Part shown: positions 10,371-21,863 of the stretch, in pieces
Position numbering within the stretch: position 1 is the first letter of the stretch
Layout: each line of letters opens with the position of its first letter
Source of the DNA: Aplectana chamaeleonis
Taxonomy: Eukaryota > Nematoda > Chromadorea > Rhabditida > Cosmocercidae
Assembly: GCA_029168955.1 (NCBI GenBank)
Contig: JAPDOI010000115.1
Location: 1,686,001-1,750,000, forward strand
Direction of reading: 5' to 3'
DNA: 64,000 nucleotides
Translations under genes and position numbers: made by a program
Notes under the pieces: model-generated
What the model was told of the DNA's origin: nothing
What the model saw: only the letters and a program-made list of their open reading frames with translations
The model's database searches: none

Positions 10371-13300
10371 CAGAAGTGCGCCACAGAACGCCGTAGATAC
10401 TGTGCGGGACCCCAGCAGGAGTGCGAAAGACGTCGTAGAACATGTGTGTGACCAAAGTAGGAGTGCGCCGGACGCCGTAGAAAGTGTGCGGGACCCAAGT
10501 GGGTGTGCGCAGAACGCCGTAGAAAGTGTGTGAGACCCAAATGGGTGTGCGCAGAACGCCGTAGAAAGTGTGCGGGACCCAAATGGGTGTGCGCAGAACG
10601 CCGTAGAAAGTGTGCGGGACCCAAGTGGGTGTGCGCAGAACGCCGTAGAAAGTGTGTGAGACCCAAATGGGTGTGCGCAGAACGCCGTAGAAAGTGTGCG
10701 GGACCCAAGTGGGTGTGCGCAGAACGCCGTAGAAAGTGTGTGAGACCCAAATGGGTGTGCGCCGGACGCCGTAGAAAGTGTGCGGGACCCAAATGGGTGT
10801 GCGCAGAACGCCGTAGAAAGTGTGTGAGACCCAAATGGGTGTGCGCAGAACGCCGTAGAAAGTGTGCGGGACCCAAATGGGTGTGCGCAGAACGCCGTAG
10901 AAAGTGTGCGGGACCCAAGTGGGTGTGCGCAGAACGCCGTAGAAAGTGTGTGAGACCCAAATGGGTGTGCGCAGAACGCCGTAGAAAGTGTGCGGGACCC
11001 AAATGGGTGTGCGCAGAACGCCGTAGAAAGTGTGCGGGACCCAAGTGGGTGTGCGCAGAACGCCGTAGAAAGTGTGTGAGACCCAAATGGGTGTGCGCAG
11101 AACGCCGTAGAAAGTGTGCGGGACCCAAGTGGGTGTGCGCAGAACGCCGTAGAAAGTGTGTGAGACCCAAATGGGTGTGCGCCGGACGCCGTAGAAAGTG
11201 TGCGGGACCCAAATGGGTGTGCGCAGAACGCCCTAGAAAGTGTGTGGGACCCAAATGAGAGTTCGCCGGACGCCGTAGAAAGTGTGCTGGACCCAAATGA
11301 GAGTATGCCGGACGTCGTAGAAAGTGTGCGGGACCCAAATGAGAGTGCGCCGGACGCCGTAGAAAGTGTGCGGGACCCAAATGGGTGTGCGCAGAACGCC
11401 CTAGAAAGTGTGTGGGACCCAAATGAGAGTTCGCCGGACGCCGTAGAAAGTGTGCTGGACCCAAATGAGAGTACGCCGGACGTCGTAGAAAGTGTGCGGG
11501 ACCCAAATGAGAGTGCGCCGGACGCCGTAGAAAGTGTGCGGGACCCAAGTGGGTGTGCGCAGAACGCCGTAGAAAGTGTGTGAGACCCAAATGGGTGTGC
11601 GCAGAACGCCGTAAAAAGTTTGCGGGACCCAAGTGGGAGTGCGCCGGACGCCGTAGAAATTGTGCGGGACCCAAATGGGTGTGCGCAGAATGCCCTAGAA
11701 AGTGTGTGGGATTCAAATGAGAGTGCGCCGGACGCCGTAGAAAGTGTGCGGGACCCAAGTGGGAGTGTGCCGGACGCCGTAGAAAGTGTGCGGGACCCAA
11801 ATGAGGGCGCCGGACGCCGTAGAAAGTGTGCGGGACCCAAATGGGTGTGCGCAGAACGCCCTAGAAAGTGTGTGGGACCCAAATGAGAGTTCGCCGGACG
11901 TCGTAGAAAGTGTGCGGGACCCAAATGAGAGTGCGCCGGACGCCGTAGAAAGTGTGCGGGACCCAAATGGGGTGCGCAAAACGCCGTAGAAAGTGTGCTG
12001 GACCCAAATGAGAGTTCGCCGGACGCCGTAGAAAGTGTGCTGGACCCAAATGAGAGTACGCCGGACGGCGTAGAAAGTGTGCGGGACCCAAATGAGAGGG
12101 CGCCGGACGCCGTAGAAAGTGTGCGGGACCCAAATGGGTGTGCGCAGAACGCCCTAGAAAGTGTGTGGGACCCAAATGAGAGTTCGCCGGACGCCGTAGA
12201 AAGTGTGCTGGACCCAAATGAGAGTACGCCGGACGTCGTAGAAAGTGTGCGGGACCCAAATGAGAGTGCGCTGGACGCCGTAGAAAGTGTGCGGGACCCA
12301 AATGGGGGTGCGCAGAACGCCCTAGAAAGTGTGTGGGAACCACATGAGAGTTCGCCGGATGCCGTAGAAAGTGTGCGGGACCCACATGGGAGTGCGCCGG
12401 ACGCTGTAGAAAGTGTGCGGGACCCAAATGGGAGTGCGCCGGACGCCGTAGAGAGTGTGTGGGACCCAAATGAGAGTGCGCCGGACGCCGTAGAAAGTGT
12501 GCGGGACCCAAATGAGAGTGCGCCGGACGCCGTAGAAAGTGTGCGGGACCCACGTGGGAATGCGCCGGACGCCGTAAAAAGTGTGCGGGACTCAAATGGG
12601 TGTGCGCAGAACGCCGCAGTAAATGTGTGTGACCAAAGTAGGAGTGCGCCGGACGCCGTAGAAAGTGTGCGGGACCCAAGTGGGTGTGCGCAGAACGCCG
12701 TAGAAAGTGTGTGAGACCCAAATGGGTGTGCGCAGAACGCCGTAGAAAGTGTGCGGGACCCAAATGAGAGGGCGCCGGACGCCGTAGAAAGTGTGCGGGA
12801 CCCAAATGGGTGTGCGCAGAACGCCCTAGAAAGTGTGTGGGACCCAAATGAGAGTTCGCCGGACGCCGTAGAAAGTGTGCTGGACCCAAATGAGAGTACG
12901 CCGGACGTCGTAGAAAGTGTGCGGGACCCAAATGAGAGTGCGCCGGACGCCGTAGAAAGTGTGCGGGACCCAAATGGGTGTGCGCAGAACGCCCTAGAAA
13001 GTGTGTGGGACCCAAATGAGAGTTCGCCGGACGCCGTAGAAAGTGTGCTGGACCCAAATGAGAGTACGCCGGACGTCGTAGAAAGTGTGCGGGACCCAAA
13101 TGAGAGTGCGCCGGACGCCGTAGAAAGTGTGCGGGACCCAAGTGGGTGTGCGCAGAACGCCGTAGAAAGTGTGTGAGACCCAAATGGGTGTGCGCAGAAC
13201 GCCGTAAAAAGTTTGCGGGACCCAAGTGGGAGTGCGCCGGACGCCGTAGAAATTGTGCGGGACCCAAATGGGTGTGCGCAGAATGCCCTAGAAAGTGTGT

Positions 13301-15832
13301 GGGATTCAAATGAGAGTGCGCCGGACGCCGTAGAAAGTGTGCGGGACCCAAGTGGGAGTGTGCCGCACGCCGTAGAAAGTGTGCGGGACCCAAATGAGAG
13401 GGCGCCGGACGCCGTAGAAAGTGTGCGGGACCCAAATGGGTGTGCGCAGAACGCCCTAGAAAGTGTATGGGACCCAAATGAGAGTTCGCCGGACGTCGTA
13501 GAAAGTGTGCGGGACCCAAATGAGAGTGCGCCGGACGCCGTAGAAAGTGTGCGGGGCCCAAATGGGGGTGCGCAGAACGCCCTAGAAAGTGTGTGGGACC
13601 CAAATGAGAGTTCGCCGGACGCCGTAGAAAGTGTGCTGGACCCAAATGAGAGTACGCCGGACGTCGTAGAAAGTGTGCGGGACCCAAATGAGAGGGCGCC
13701 GGACGCCGTAGAAAGTGTGCGGGACCCAAATGGGTGTGCGCAGAACGCCCTAGAAAGTGTGTGAGACCCAAATGAGAGTTCGCCGGACGCCGTAGAAAGT
13801 GTGCTGGACCCAAATGAGAGTACGCCGGACGTCGTAGAAAGTGTGCGGGACCCAAATGAGAGCGCCGGACGCCCTAGAAAGTGTGCGGGACCCAAATGGG
13901 GGTGCGCAGAACGCCCTAGAAAGTTTGTGGGAACCAAATGAGAGTTTGCCGGATGCCGTAGAATGTGTGCGGGACCCACATGGGAGTGCGCCGGACGCTG
14001 TAGAAAGTGTGCGGGACCCAAATGGGAGTGCCGGACGCCGTAGAGAGTGTGGGACCCAAATGAGAGCGCGCCGGACGCCGTAGAAAGTGTGCGGGACCCA
14101 AATGAGAGTGCGCCGGACGCCGTAGAAAGTGTGCGGGACCCACGTGGGAATGCGCCGGACGCCGTAAAAAGTGTGCGGGACTCAAATGGGTGTGCGCAGA
14201 ACGCCGCAGTAAATGTGTGGGACCCAAATGGGTGTGCGCAGAACGCCGCAGAAAGTGTGCGGGACCCAAATGGGTGTGCGCAGAACGCCCTAGAAAGTGT
14301 GTAGAACCCAAATGATAGTACGCCGGACGCCGTAGAAAGTGTGCGGACCCAAATGAGAGTGCGCCGGACGCCGTAGAAAGTGTGCGGGACTCCCGTGGAA
14401 GTGCGCAGAACGCCGCAGAAAGTGTGCGGGACCCAAGTGGGAGTGCGCCGGACGCCGTAGAGAGTGTGCGGGACCCAAATTGGTGTGCGCAGAACGCCGT
14501 AGAAAGTGTGCGGGACCCAAATGGGTGTGCGCAGAACGCCCTAGAAAGTGTGTGGAACCCAGTTGAGAGTGAGCCGGACGCCGTAGAAAGTGTGCGGGAC
14601 CCAAACGGGTGGGCGCAGAACGCCGTAGAAAGTGTGCGGGGCCTAGTGGGAGTGCGCCGGACGGCGTAGAGAGTGTGCGGGACCCAAATGGGTGTGCGTA
14701 GAACGCCGTAGAAAGTGTGCGGGACCCAAATGGGTGTGCGCAGAACGCCGTAGAAAGTGTGCGGGACCCAAATGGGTGTGCGCAGAACGTCCTAGAAAGT
14801 GTGTGGGACCCAAATGAGAGTGAGCCGGACGCCGTAGAAAGTGTGCGGGACCCAAATGGGTGGGCGCAGAACGCCGTAGAAAGTGTGCGGGACCCAAGTG
14901 GGAGTGCGCCGGACGCCGCAGAGAGTGAGCGGGACCCAAATGGGTGTGCGCAGAACGCCCTAGAAAGTGTGTGGGACCCAAATGAGAGTGCGCCGGACGC
15001 CGTAGGAAGTGTGCGGGACCCAAATGGGTGTGCGTAGAACGCCGTAGAAAGTGTGCGGGACCCAAATGGGTGTGCGCAGAACGCCGTAGAAAGTGTGCGG
15101 GACCCAAATGGGTGTGCGCAGAACGCCCTAGAAAGTGTGTGGGACCCAAATGAGAGTGAGCCGGACGCCGTAGAAAGTGTGCGGGACCCAAACGAGAGTG
15201 CGCCGGACGCCGTAGAAAGTGTGCGGGACCCAAATGGGTGGGCGCAGAACGCCGTAGAAAGTGTGCAGGACCCAAGTGGGAGTGCGCCGGACGCCGCAGA
15301 GAGTGTGCGGGACCCAAATGGGTGTGCGCAGAACGCCCTAGAAAGTGTGTGGGACCCAAATGAGAGTGCGCCGGACGCCGTAGGAAGTGTGCGGGACCCA
15401 AGTGGGAGTGCGCCGGACGCCGTAGAAAGTGTGCGGGACCCAAATGGGTGTGCGCAGAACGCCCTAGAAAGTGTGTGGGACCCAAATGAAAGTGCGCCGG
15501 ACGCCGTAGAGAGTGCCGCACCCAAATGGGTGTGCGCAGAACGCCGTAGAAAGTGTGCAGGACATCAGTGGGAGTGTGCAAGATGTAACAGAATGTGCGC
15601 ATGACATTAGTGGGAGTGTGCAGGATGTCATAGAAAGTGTGCAGGACATCAGTGAGAGTGTGCAGGACTATAGTGGGAGTGTGCAGCACCTTATAGAAAG
15701 TGTGTAGGACATCAGTGGAAGGATGCAGGACATCATTTGGCGTGTGCAGGACGTCATCGAAAGTGCGCAGGCTATCAGTTGGAGTGCGCAGGACGTCATA
15801 GACGGGGGGGGGGCAGGACATCAGTGGGTTTA
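10370..15832. repeat. Satellite array I: about 130 units of a 42-bp repeat
   Basis: Tandem 42-bp units of the type GTGCGCAGAACGCCGTAGAA + AGTGTGCGGGACCCAAATGG. Each is two related 21-bp halves. Variants are arranged in higher-order blocks, for example a four-unit, 168-bp block (11217/11385 and 12809/12977) and a segment repeated 1593 bp apart (marker 'gtaaaaagtt' at 11611 and 13204). Units at the right end (15550-15830) change to a 'gtgcaggacatcagtggga' type closer to the second array. Because 42 is a multiple of three, several frames stay open for hundreds of codons on both strands (longest 10239..14021 minus). They encode only 14-residue repeats and look non-genic. Confidence 0.97.
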
Positions 15833-15897
15833 CTTTCATCTAACACCACCAGGCATAAATCATGTTAGAAAGGAAACCTTTAGAAAAAATGAATGAA

Positions 15898-16532
15898 ATT
15901 CCTGAAAGTTTAGGTTCCTGGCAAAAGTAAAGATTTGGCATGGCCATAGAAATATACTCAGTTAAGAAGGAAAAATAAAGAAAAATGAGAAAAGGTTTTG
16001 AAATATTCCTGAGAACGATTTGGCGTAGAATAATTTGTTTAGCGGGAAATGAAGTGAAATAGTTGAAAGTATGATTTGGCAGTCGAGTTTGAGCCAACTA
16101 TTGATAAAAGTTGTGCAAAACGAGAGATCGCCTTGTCTGTGCTTATCCGTAAAACATATCAAAGCAAAATCACGCGTGTTGATTTTACTTCACCTAATAC
16201 GTGAAGACCGCCGCATTACAGCTCCCGAAAAAGTTTTGATGCTTTTCATTTCACGCGTGATTTCGCTTTGATATGTTCTACGGATAAGCACAGACAAGGC
16301 GATCTCTCGTTTTGCACAACTCTTATCAATAGTTAGTTCAAACTCGACTGCCAAATCATACTTTCAACTATTTCACTTCATTTCCCGCTAAACAAATTAT
16401 TCTAGGCCAAATCGTTCTCAGGAATATTTCAAAACCTTTTCTCATTTTTCTTTATTTTTCCTTCTTAACTGAGTATATTTCTATGGCCATGCCAAATCTT
16501 TACTTTTGCCAGGAACCTAAACTTTCAGGAAT
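15898..16532. repeat. 635-bp long palindrome, copy 1
   Basis: Arms 15898-16178 and 16252-16532 (281 bp each) pair almost perfectly around a 73-bp loop. Outer arm sequence 'gtttaggttcctggcaaaag...gatttggca' is shared with the palindrome at 21864-22524. About 30 bp just outside the left arm are also shared between the copies, while the right outside differs. Transcripts would form a very long hairpin. Confidence 0.9.
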
Positions 16533-16556
16533 CCTACTATATATATTTTGGTAAAT

Positions 16557-16612
16557 TTGTGTGTGCGTGTGTGTGTTTATGTATGTGTGCGTTTCTCTGT
16601 GTGTTTGTTTGA
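16557..16612 (+). repeat. GT-rich microsatellite
   Basis: Interrupted (GT)n/(TGTG)n tract followed by 'ttattcggcttgactttcaa', between the palindrome and the second array. Confidence 0.7.
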
Positions 16613-16667
16613 CCGTTTATTCGGCTTGACTTTCAAGACGGGCTACCTTACGGGTACGGGCTCAAGA

Positions 16668-17342
16668 GCGCGCAGAACGCCGTAGAAAGTGTGTGGGACC
16701 CAAGTGGAAGTGCGTAGGACGCCGTAGAAAGTGTGCGGGACCCAAGGTAGAGTGCGCCGGACGCCGAAAAAAGTGTGTGGGACCCAAGTGGAAGTGCGTA
16801 GGACGCCGTAGAAATGTGCGGGACCCAAGGTAGAATGCGCCGGACGCCGTAGAAAGTGTGCGGGACCTTAGGTAGAGGGCGCCGGACGACGTAGAAAGTG
16901 TGCGGGACCCAAGGTAGAGTGCGCCGGACGCCATAGAAAGTGTGCGGGATCAAAGTGGGAGTGCGCAGGACGCCGAAGAAAGTGTGCGGGACCCAAGTGG
17001 AAGTGCGTAGGACGTGGTAGAAAGTGTGCGGGACCCAAGTGGGAGTGCGCAAGACGCCGAAGAAAGTGTGCGGGACCGTAGTGGGAGTGCGCAGGACGCC
17101 GAAAAAAGTGTGCGGGACCCAAGTGGGAGTGCGCAGGACGCCGAAGAAAGTGTGCGGGACCCAAGTGGAAGTGCGTAGGACGCCGTAGAAATGTGCGGGA
17201 CCCAAGTGGAAGTGCGTAGGACGCCGTAGAAAGTGTGCGGGACCCAAGTGGGAGTGCAGAGGACGCCGAAAAAGTGTGCGGGACCCAAGGTAGAGTGCGC
17301 CGGACGCCGTAGAAAGTGTGCGGGACCGAAGTGGGTTAGCGC
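16668..17342. repeat. Small satellite array, about 16 units of the 42-bp repeat
   Basis: Units such as 'gtgcgtaggacgccgtagaa' + 'agtgtgcgggacccaagtgg'. Same family as array I but with its own variants ('caaggtagagtgcgccgg', 'gacgccgaagaaag'). It is separated from array I by the 635-bp palindrome. Confidence 0.92.
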
Positions 17343-19255
17343 AGAGCTTCAAAATCGTTTTGTGCATCTATAAGAGAGTGTATACCACCCCTTTCTTCAC
17401 GTCCCCTCCCCCTTAACCACTCATTTCAACTGCTTAGCTGTTTATATGCACCAACCTTTCTAAATCGGGTTTATATACGATGGAAATGTGAGTTAATCAA
17501 AATATGCATCCAGAAAACACAAACATCATTATACTTCATTTGGCAATAAAGGTAGCAGGGTGTCGGTTGGTCATGGAGGCGTTTACTAAATCTCAAACAG
17601 CGGTTGTCTTTATCTTTACAGAATTGAATATAAATGAACTACCACTTTAGGACCTCTCAAAGCTAGGTAAGGGTCGGTGTGCAACTGCATAAGAAAGGAG
17701 GTTAGCAGGGTTTGCATGGTTTGAAATAGTTTGTAATTTCTGATTCCTCGAGCGTTTTCGTCGAAACCAGCTCACGTGCTGGCGCAACCGTACTCCAGCA
17801 ACAGAGGCCGGCGATGGCCGGCAAGCGTGAGAACTTCGAACGCCATCTCACATAGAATTAGCGGAGTTCGATTCATTCGCCTTATACTTAAGATGCCGGC
17901 GAAGCCGGCAAATGGGCCGGCGTAGCCGGACCCCAGCGGCAGAGGCCGGCGTCAGCCGGCGACGCCGCTGGTTATTCAATAAAGAAAGATAAGCTGAAGT
18001 TATTTGGTAGGCACAGTCGCCAGGAAAGGGTTAAAAATTTCGCTGGACGGATTTTTTTCTGATTTCCGATGGCTTCTGCTGTTCCGATTCCCGAAACTGA
18101 GAAGGTCATTTCGATTTCCGAAATTCAGAAAAAAAATTCCGCTCATACCTGGCTCAAGCCCATGCCAAAATTTATGAGAGACCTAGTCCCTCAATCCATG
18201 AACAGAAATTAGAGGGCCGAGTCCTTTACAACCCCATTATCGGTTACACTTCCCACCATTTGTGTCCAGCGCCATCAAAAAAAAAACCTGGAAAATTCGT
18301 GGGAGAGTATTTCCGGAGCAACGGGGTCCGAAAAGCACTGTTTATATCGAATAAAGCTCGCATCCGCTGTTGCTATTCTCGATGATAATCGTGGTAGGAA
18401 CACGTGGCCCTGGGAAGATAATCTCAAATTTGAGCTGCGCGTTACAACAGCGAATGTACGCAGCTGCGGACCGAGATTTCACTCCGAGAAGAACAGCACT
18501 CTACCTCGTTCAATTGTGTCAAGGAAGATTAGGGCCTGCACCAGATTGGAGCGGAGGATCACCTTGTGCTTAAAATGGCACGTTATTTGATGGAAAGTCT
18601 CAATCTTGGTGCTTCATATGTCCAAGTTTTGACAGAGTAAGATCTTCAGGGCCGGCAAAATTTTGAATGACTGCAAAACTTCCCCGTAAAACATTGAGCT
18701 TCCATGCCGACATTCCGTCTACAGTTTAAGCCCCATATAAAGTAAGGAAACGTTTTGCTTCCGCACTAGAATCTTTCCCACCAGGCTTCACTTCAATGAT
18801 TTTTCCTCTTTGAACGGCGAGAAAAACCCGAAAAGTCGAAAGCTCGTGGGATTGTAAATTTTCCTTGTGTATGGATGATGAAAGACACGACCATCCTACA
18901 ATACTGAACTTGCGCGAATTCAAATTAGAGAAATTTTCGTGAAAATTATGAGCGAAAACAAAGACTGGCCGTCTGATATTTTATTTTGGCAGTGAGTTTG
19001 GAAGTTTCAAAAAGTTGGAATGAACGAAACTAGTGATACCTTCGAAAGAGATATGGTATTTCAGACGATCGCCTCATTCAATATGTGTCGAATATGCATT
19101 CAACTCGGACGACCACTCCCATCGAAAGACCATCGCAGGAGCACGCGCCGAAAGGAAGTCCACCGTCGTATCGTAGCAGCGCACCGGCACACGACACGGC
19201 CAGCTCGGAGAGCACCGCCTGGGGCCGCCAGCGGACTTCGGAGTCCTCCCTTACG
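17343..19255. other. Intergenic, no gene recognised
   Basis: Contains a cluster of small GCCGGC hairpins at about 17806-17970 (GCCGGC/GGCCGGC units separated by 2-4 bases), the degenerate repeats at 18045-18150 and 18365-18500, and short frames without motifs. The short frames at 19085-19373 overlap the start of the next inverted repeat and show no recognisable domain. Confidence 0.5.
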
Positions 19256-19502
19256 CCTAGTGCATACTTCCCGCGACGAGCGATGCGACATAGACCGGGA
19301 TCATACTTCCCGCGACCAGCGACCGCGACAGTGCATATCAGGCATATTGATTTTCGGTCGAGATAGATGGTAAACATTGCGTCTCGTCACTCGTCGCTGG
19401 AAGTGTGATCCCGGCCATAATGTTTGTCATCTATATCGACCAAAAATCGATATTTTTGATATTTACTGTCGCGGTCGCGCGTCGCGGGAAGTATGCACTA
19501 GG
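19256..19502. repeat. 247-bp fold-back MITE
   Basis: Termini CCTAGTGCATACTTCCCGCG and its reverse complement, with further 'cttcccgcgaccagcg' and 'aaaaatcgat' pairing inside. No coding capacity. Confidence 0.75.
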
Positions 19503-19735
19503 CCTTAAAGGCAGTGGTCATAATGAAAAACGTTATCGAAAAAACTACGAAAATCAGCTTAGATAAAAAAAAGCTGAAAAGCTATGAAGGTAGCGCGGTG
19601 AAAAGCGGGCTAGATTTAGAGTTTCTAGGGCCCAAAGATGCTAGTACGTGCACACGTGCACAGCGCCGACCAAAAAGATCGCAGTCTCATGCCGAGCAGT
19701 CAAAAATCATCGAAATTCAGAGGAAGAAATAAATG

Positions 19736-20300
19736 CAAATTGTGGTGCGCGCGAAGCGCGCACCAGATTTGGCTTTAACTCGCCCACGCGCAACTCTGCG
19801 ATTACGAAATCGGCGTTCGGAGTGAATTTAGAAATGCGGTTTTGTCTTCATTGGAAAGAGCGTAAAAAGTTGGGGTATACACCCCAAGATGGTTTAAAAT
19901 GGTTCCTTGGCGCTCGAGAAAAATGGCGAAAACCACGTGATTTTGGTCGAAAAACTGTTAATCTCTTTTTTTTCAGACGGCGTTCGCGATCTTGTGCTAC
20001 CAGCTAAGGTTGAGCTAGGAAGCTAATTTTTTGACAGGAGGCTAGAAATGGATGCAGCTAGCTCCTATTCAATTTCGGAGTTGAAAACTCAATTCTAGCG
20101 GAACCTCAATATTGAGGGTCAAGACGGGTAAAAACATGTAAACATGTTATTGTTAACCATCCGACGTTCCCTGAACTTCGAAAATGAACTAGTGAAAATC
20201 AACACAGCTAATGATAGGCTTTTGGCCAAGATTGTTCTCTCTTTGAGATGGTTGGTGTAAATAGGATTTGAGGAGTGCGCAGGACGCCGCAGAAAGAGAC
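19736..20300 (+). mobile_element. Array-flanking module, copy B
   Basis: Same order of blocks as 9797-10370: terminal hairpin with 'gcgcgcgaagcgcgc', TTTTTTTTCAG ending at 19976, the 'ctcaatattgaggg' hairpin, and 'gaactagtgaaaatcaacac...gataggcttttgg'. Its right end contains a single partial 42-bp unit ('gagtgcgcaggacgccgcag', about 20273-20292) and no array. Confidence 0.7.
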
Positions 20301-20700
20301 GATTATAATTTGACTCCGGCACAAAATTCTCACTCAGGAATTATCCTGTTGAAGTTGCGCTCTGGCCTATTGAGGCAAGTTAAAACCTGTTTCACGTGTA
20401 CTAACTCAAGACGCGTATGAACATAGACATGTTAAGACAAAGGTATTAACAATGTTGCTGGTATAAAAGGCTCCTCACCTCACCGTGTGCCTCAGTCGGC
20501 TCTCCGGAGCCGGACCTGGAAGGTGGCCTTAGTCACTTTCCAGAAGATCCACCGGATTCCGGAGGATAATTTTTGTCGCCGAGGGGATATCCCCACGGCT
20601 CGGGGGAGGGAGGTGGTACCCAAGTATGGGCCCATCTCCCCACGGTTTGCAGTGTGGTGGACCCCACTGCGAGCAGTGGTGGTGGGGTCACCCCCACCTC

Positions 20701-21178
20701 CTCTGAGAGTTTTGACCGAGGAATAGCCGCGAAATGCCTGCTTGCCGCGTAATAGCCGCTAAATAATGCTCGCCGCAAAATAGCCGCAAAATGAATCTCG
20801 CCGCGAAATAGCCGAGAAATAATGCTCTCCAGGCAGATATACGGAGCATTCCAGAGGCATAATTCAGATGTCAGCCCCGTCGTCGGTTCAATTACTCGAG
20901 TTTGAGGTTCCTGAACCTCGTTCAACCTCTGGAAGCCACGCCCAACCGCTGGCGGCCCCACACGGTGGCTCGTCGAGCCGGCGACGGTTGCGTCTTGGTT
21001 AATTTTGATTATTTCTGAATATTCCTCGGTTATATCTTGGCTATTTCTCGGCTACTTCTAGTCCGTTCCATGAGAAGCCGAGAAATAGCCGCGGAATAGC
21101 CTGGAAAGAGCCCACCAGGAACCGCTGCGGAGCCTGGTGGCCTATTTCCCAGCTATTTCGCGGCCAAAACTCTCAGAG
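20701..21178. repeat. 478-bp TIR element with internal short repeats and an SL1-like core
   Basis: Ends CTCTGAGAGTTTTG and its reverse complement. Next to each end are degenerate tandem repeats around 'aatagccgcgaaat', inverted on the two sides. The core (about 20820-20990) is related to the core of the fold-back element at 50330-51000. A TATA-like 'gtataaaagg' lies 240 bp upstream (20461-20470), probably by chance. Confidence 0.65.
20885..20906 (+). other. SL1-like 22-mer followed by GT
   Basis: Matches the nematode SL1 spliced leader at 19 of 22 positions (differences at positions 5, 12 and 14) and is followed directly by GT, as in SL RNA genes. Its first six bases can pair with TGAACC at 20912-20917, enclosing the GT in a stem. 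It lies in the core of the 20701-21178 element. Could be an SL-RNA-derived relic or coincidence. Confidence 0.35.
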
Positions 21179-21212
21179 TCCCGTTAGGATCACAACAGGG
21201 ATGATCATAGTG

Positions 21213-21680
21213 GAATGTTCTCTTGGCGCTCGAGAAAAATGGCGAAAACCACGTGATTTTGATCGAAAAACTGTTCATCTCTTTTTTTTTCAGACGGCAT
21301 TCACGATCTTGTTGCAAAACTTAAAATTTAGCTAGGAAGTAAATTTTTTGGCAGGAGGCGGGAAGTGGATGCAGCTAGCTCCAATACAATTTTGGAGCTG
21401 AAAGCTCAATTTTAGCGGAACCTCAAAATTGAGGGCCAAGACGGGTAAAAACATGTAAACATGTTATTGCTAACCATCCGACGCTCACTGAACTTTGAAA
21501 ATGAACTAATGAAAATCAACACAGCCAATGATAGTCTTCCGCCCAGGATTGTTTCCTCTTTGAGACGGTTGGTGTGAATAGGATTTGAGGAGTGCGCAGG
21601 ATGCCGTACAAAGTGTGCGGGCCCCCAGTGGAAGTGCGCAAGACGCCGCAGAAAGTGTGCGGGACCTCAGTAGGAAAGAA
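21213..21680 (+). mobile_element. Array-flanking module, copy C, with two 42-bp units
   Basis: Lacks the terminal hairpin but keeps the rest: 'cttggcgctcgagaaaaatgg', TTTTTTTTTCAG ending at 21293, the 'ctcaaaattgaggg' hairpin, and the 'gaactaatgaaaatcaacac' block. It then carries about two 42-bp units (21590-21675). A long palindrome starts about 190 bp to the right, the same order as around array I. Confidence 0.7.
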
Positions 21681-21863
21681 TGGGTCCTTTTTTATGTCTG
21701 CGGGTCACAATTTTTAGGAGTTATAGTAGTCCGATCACACCGATCGGTAATGATTTAATTATTTACCGTAGGGAAAAGCTTTCATGAACGGTTTTTCCTC
21801 TCCAGAGTGGGAATCGCTAAGCAAAAATCAGGTCAAAAAGGGGACCTTTGGTGAAAATATATG

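Noticed and set aside
10239..14021. Frame of 1260 codons on the minus strand, and similar frames in the arrays, as a repetitive surface or silk-like protein
   Set aside because: The 42-bp period keeps several frames open on both strands; there is no start context, signal peptide or non-repeat domain.
20461..20490. TATA box and start of a gene at 'gtataaaagg'
   Set aside because: The following 79-codon frame has no domain and runs into a TIR element.
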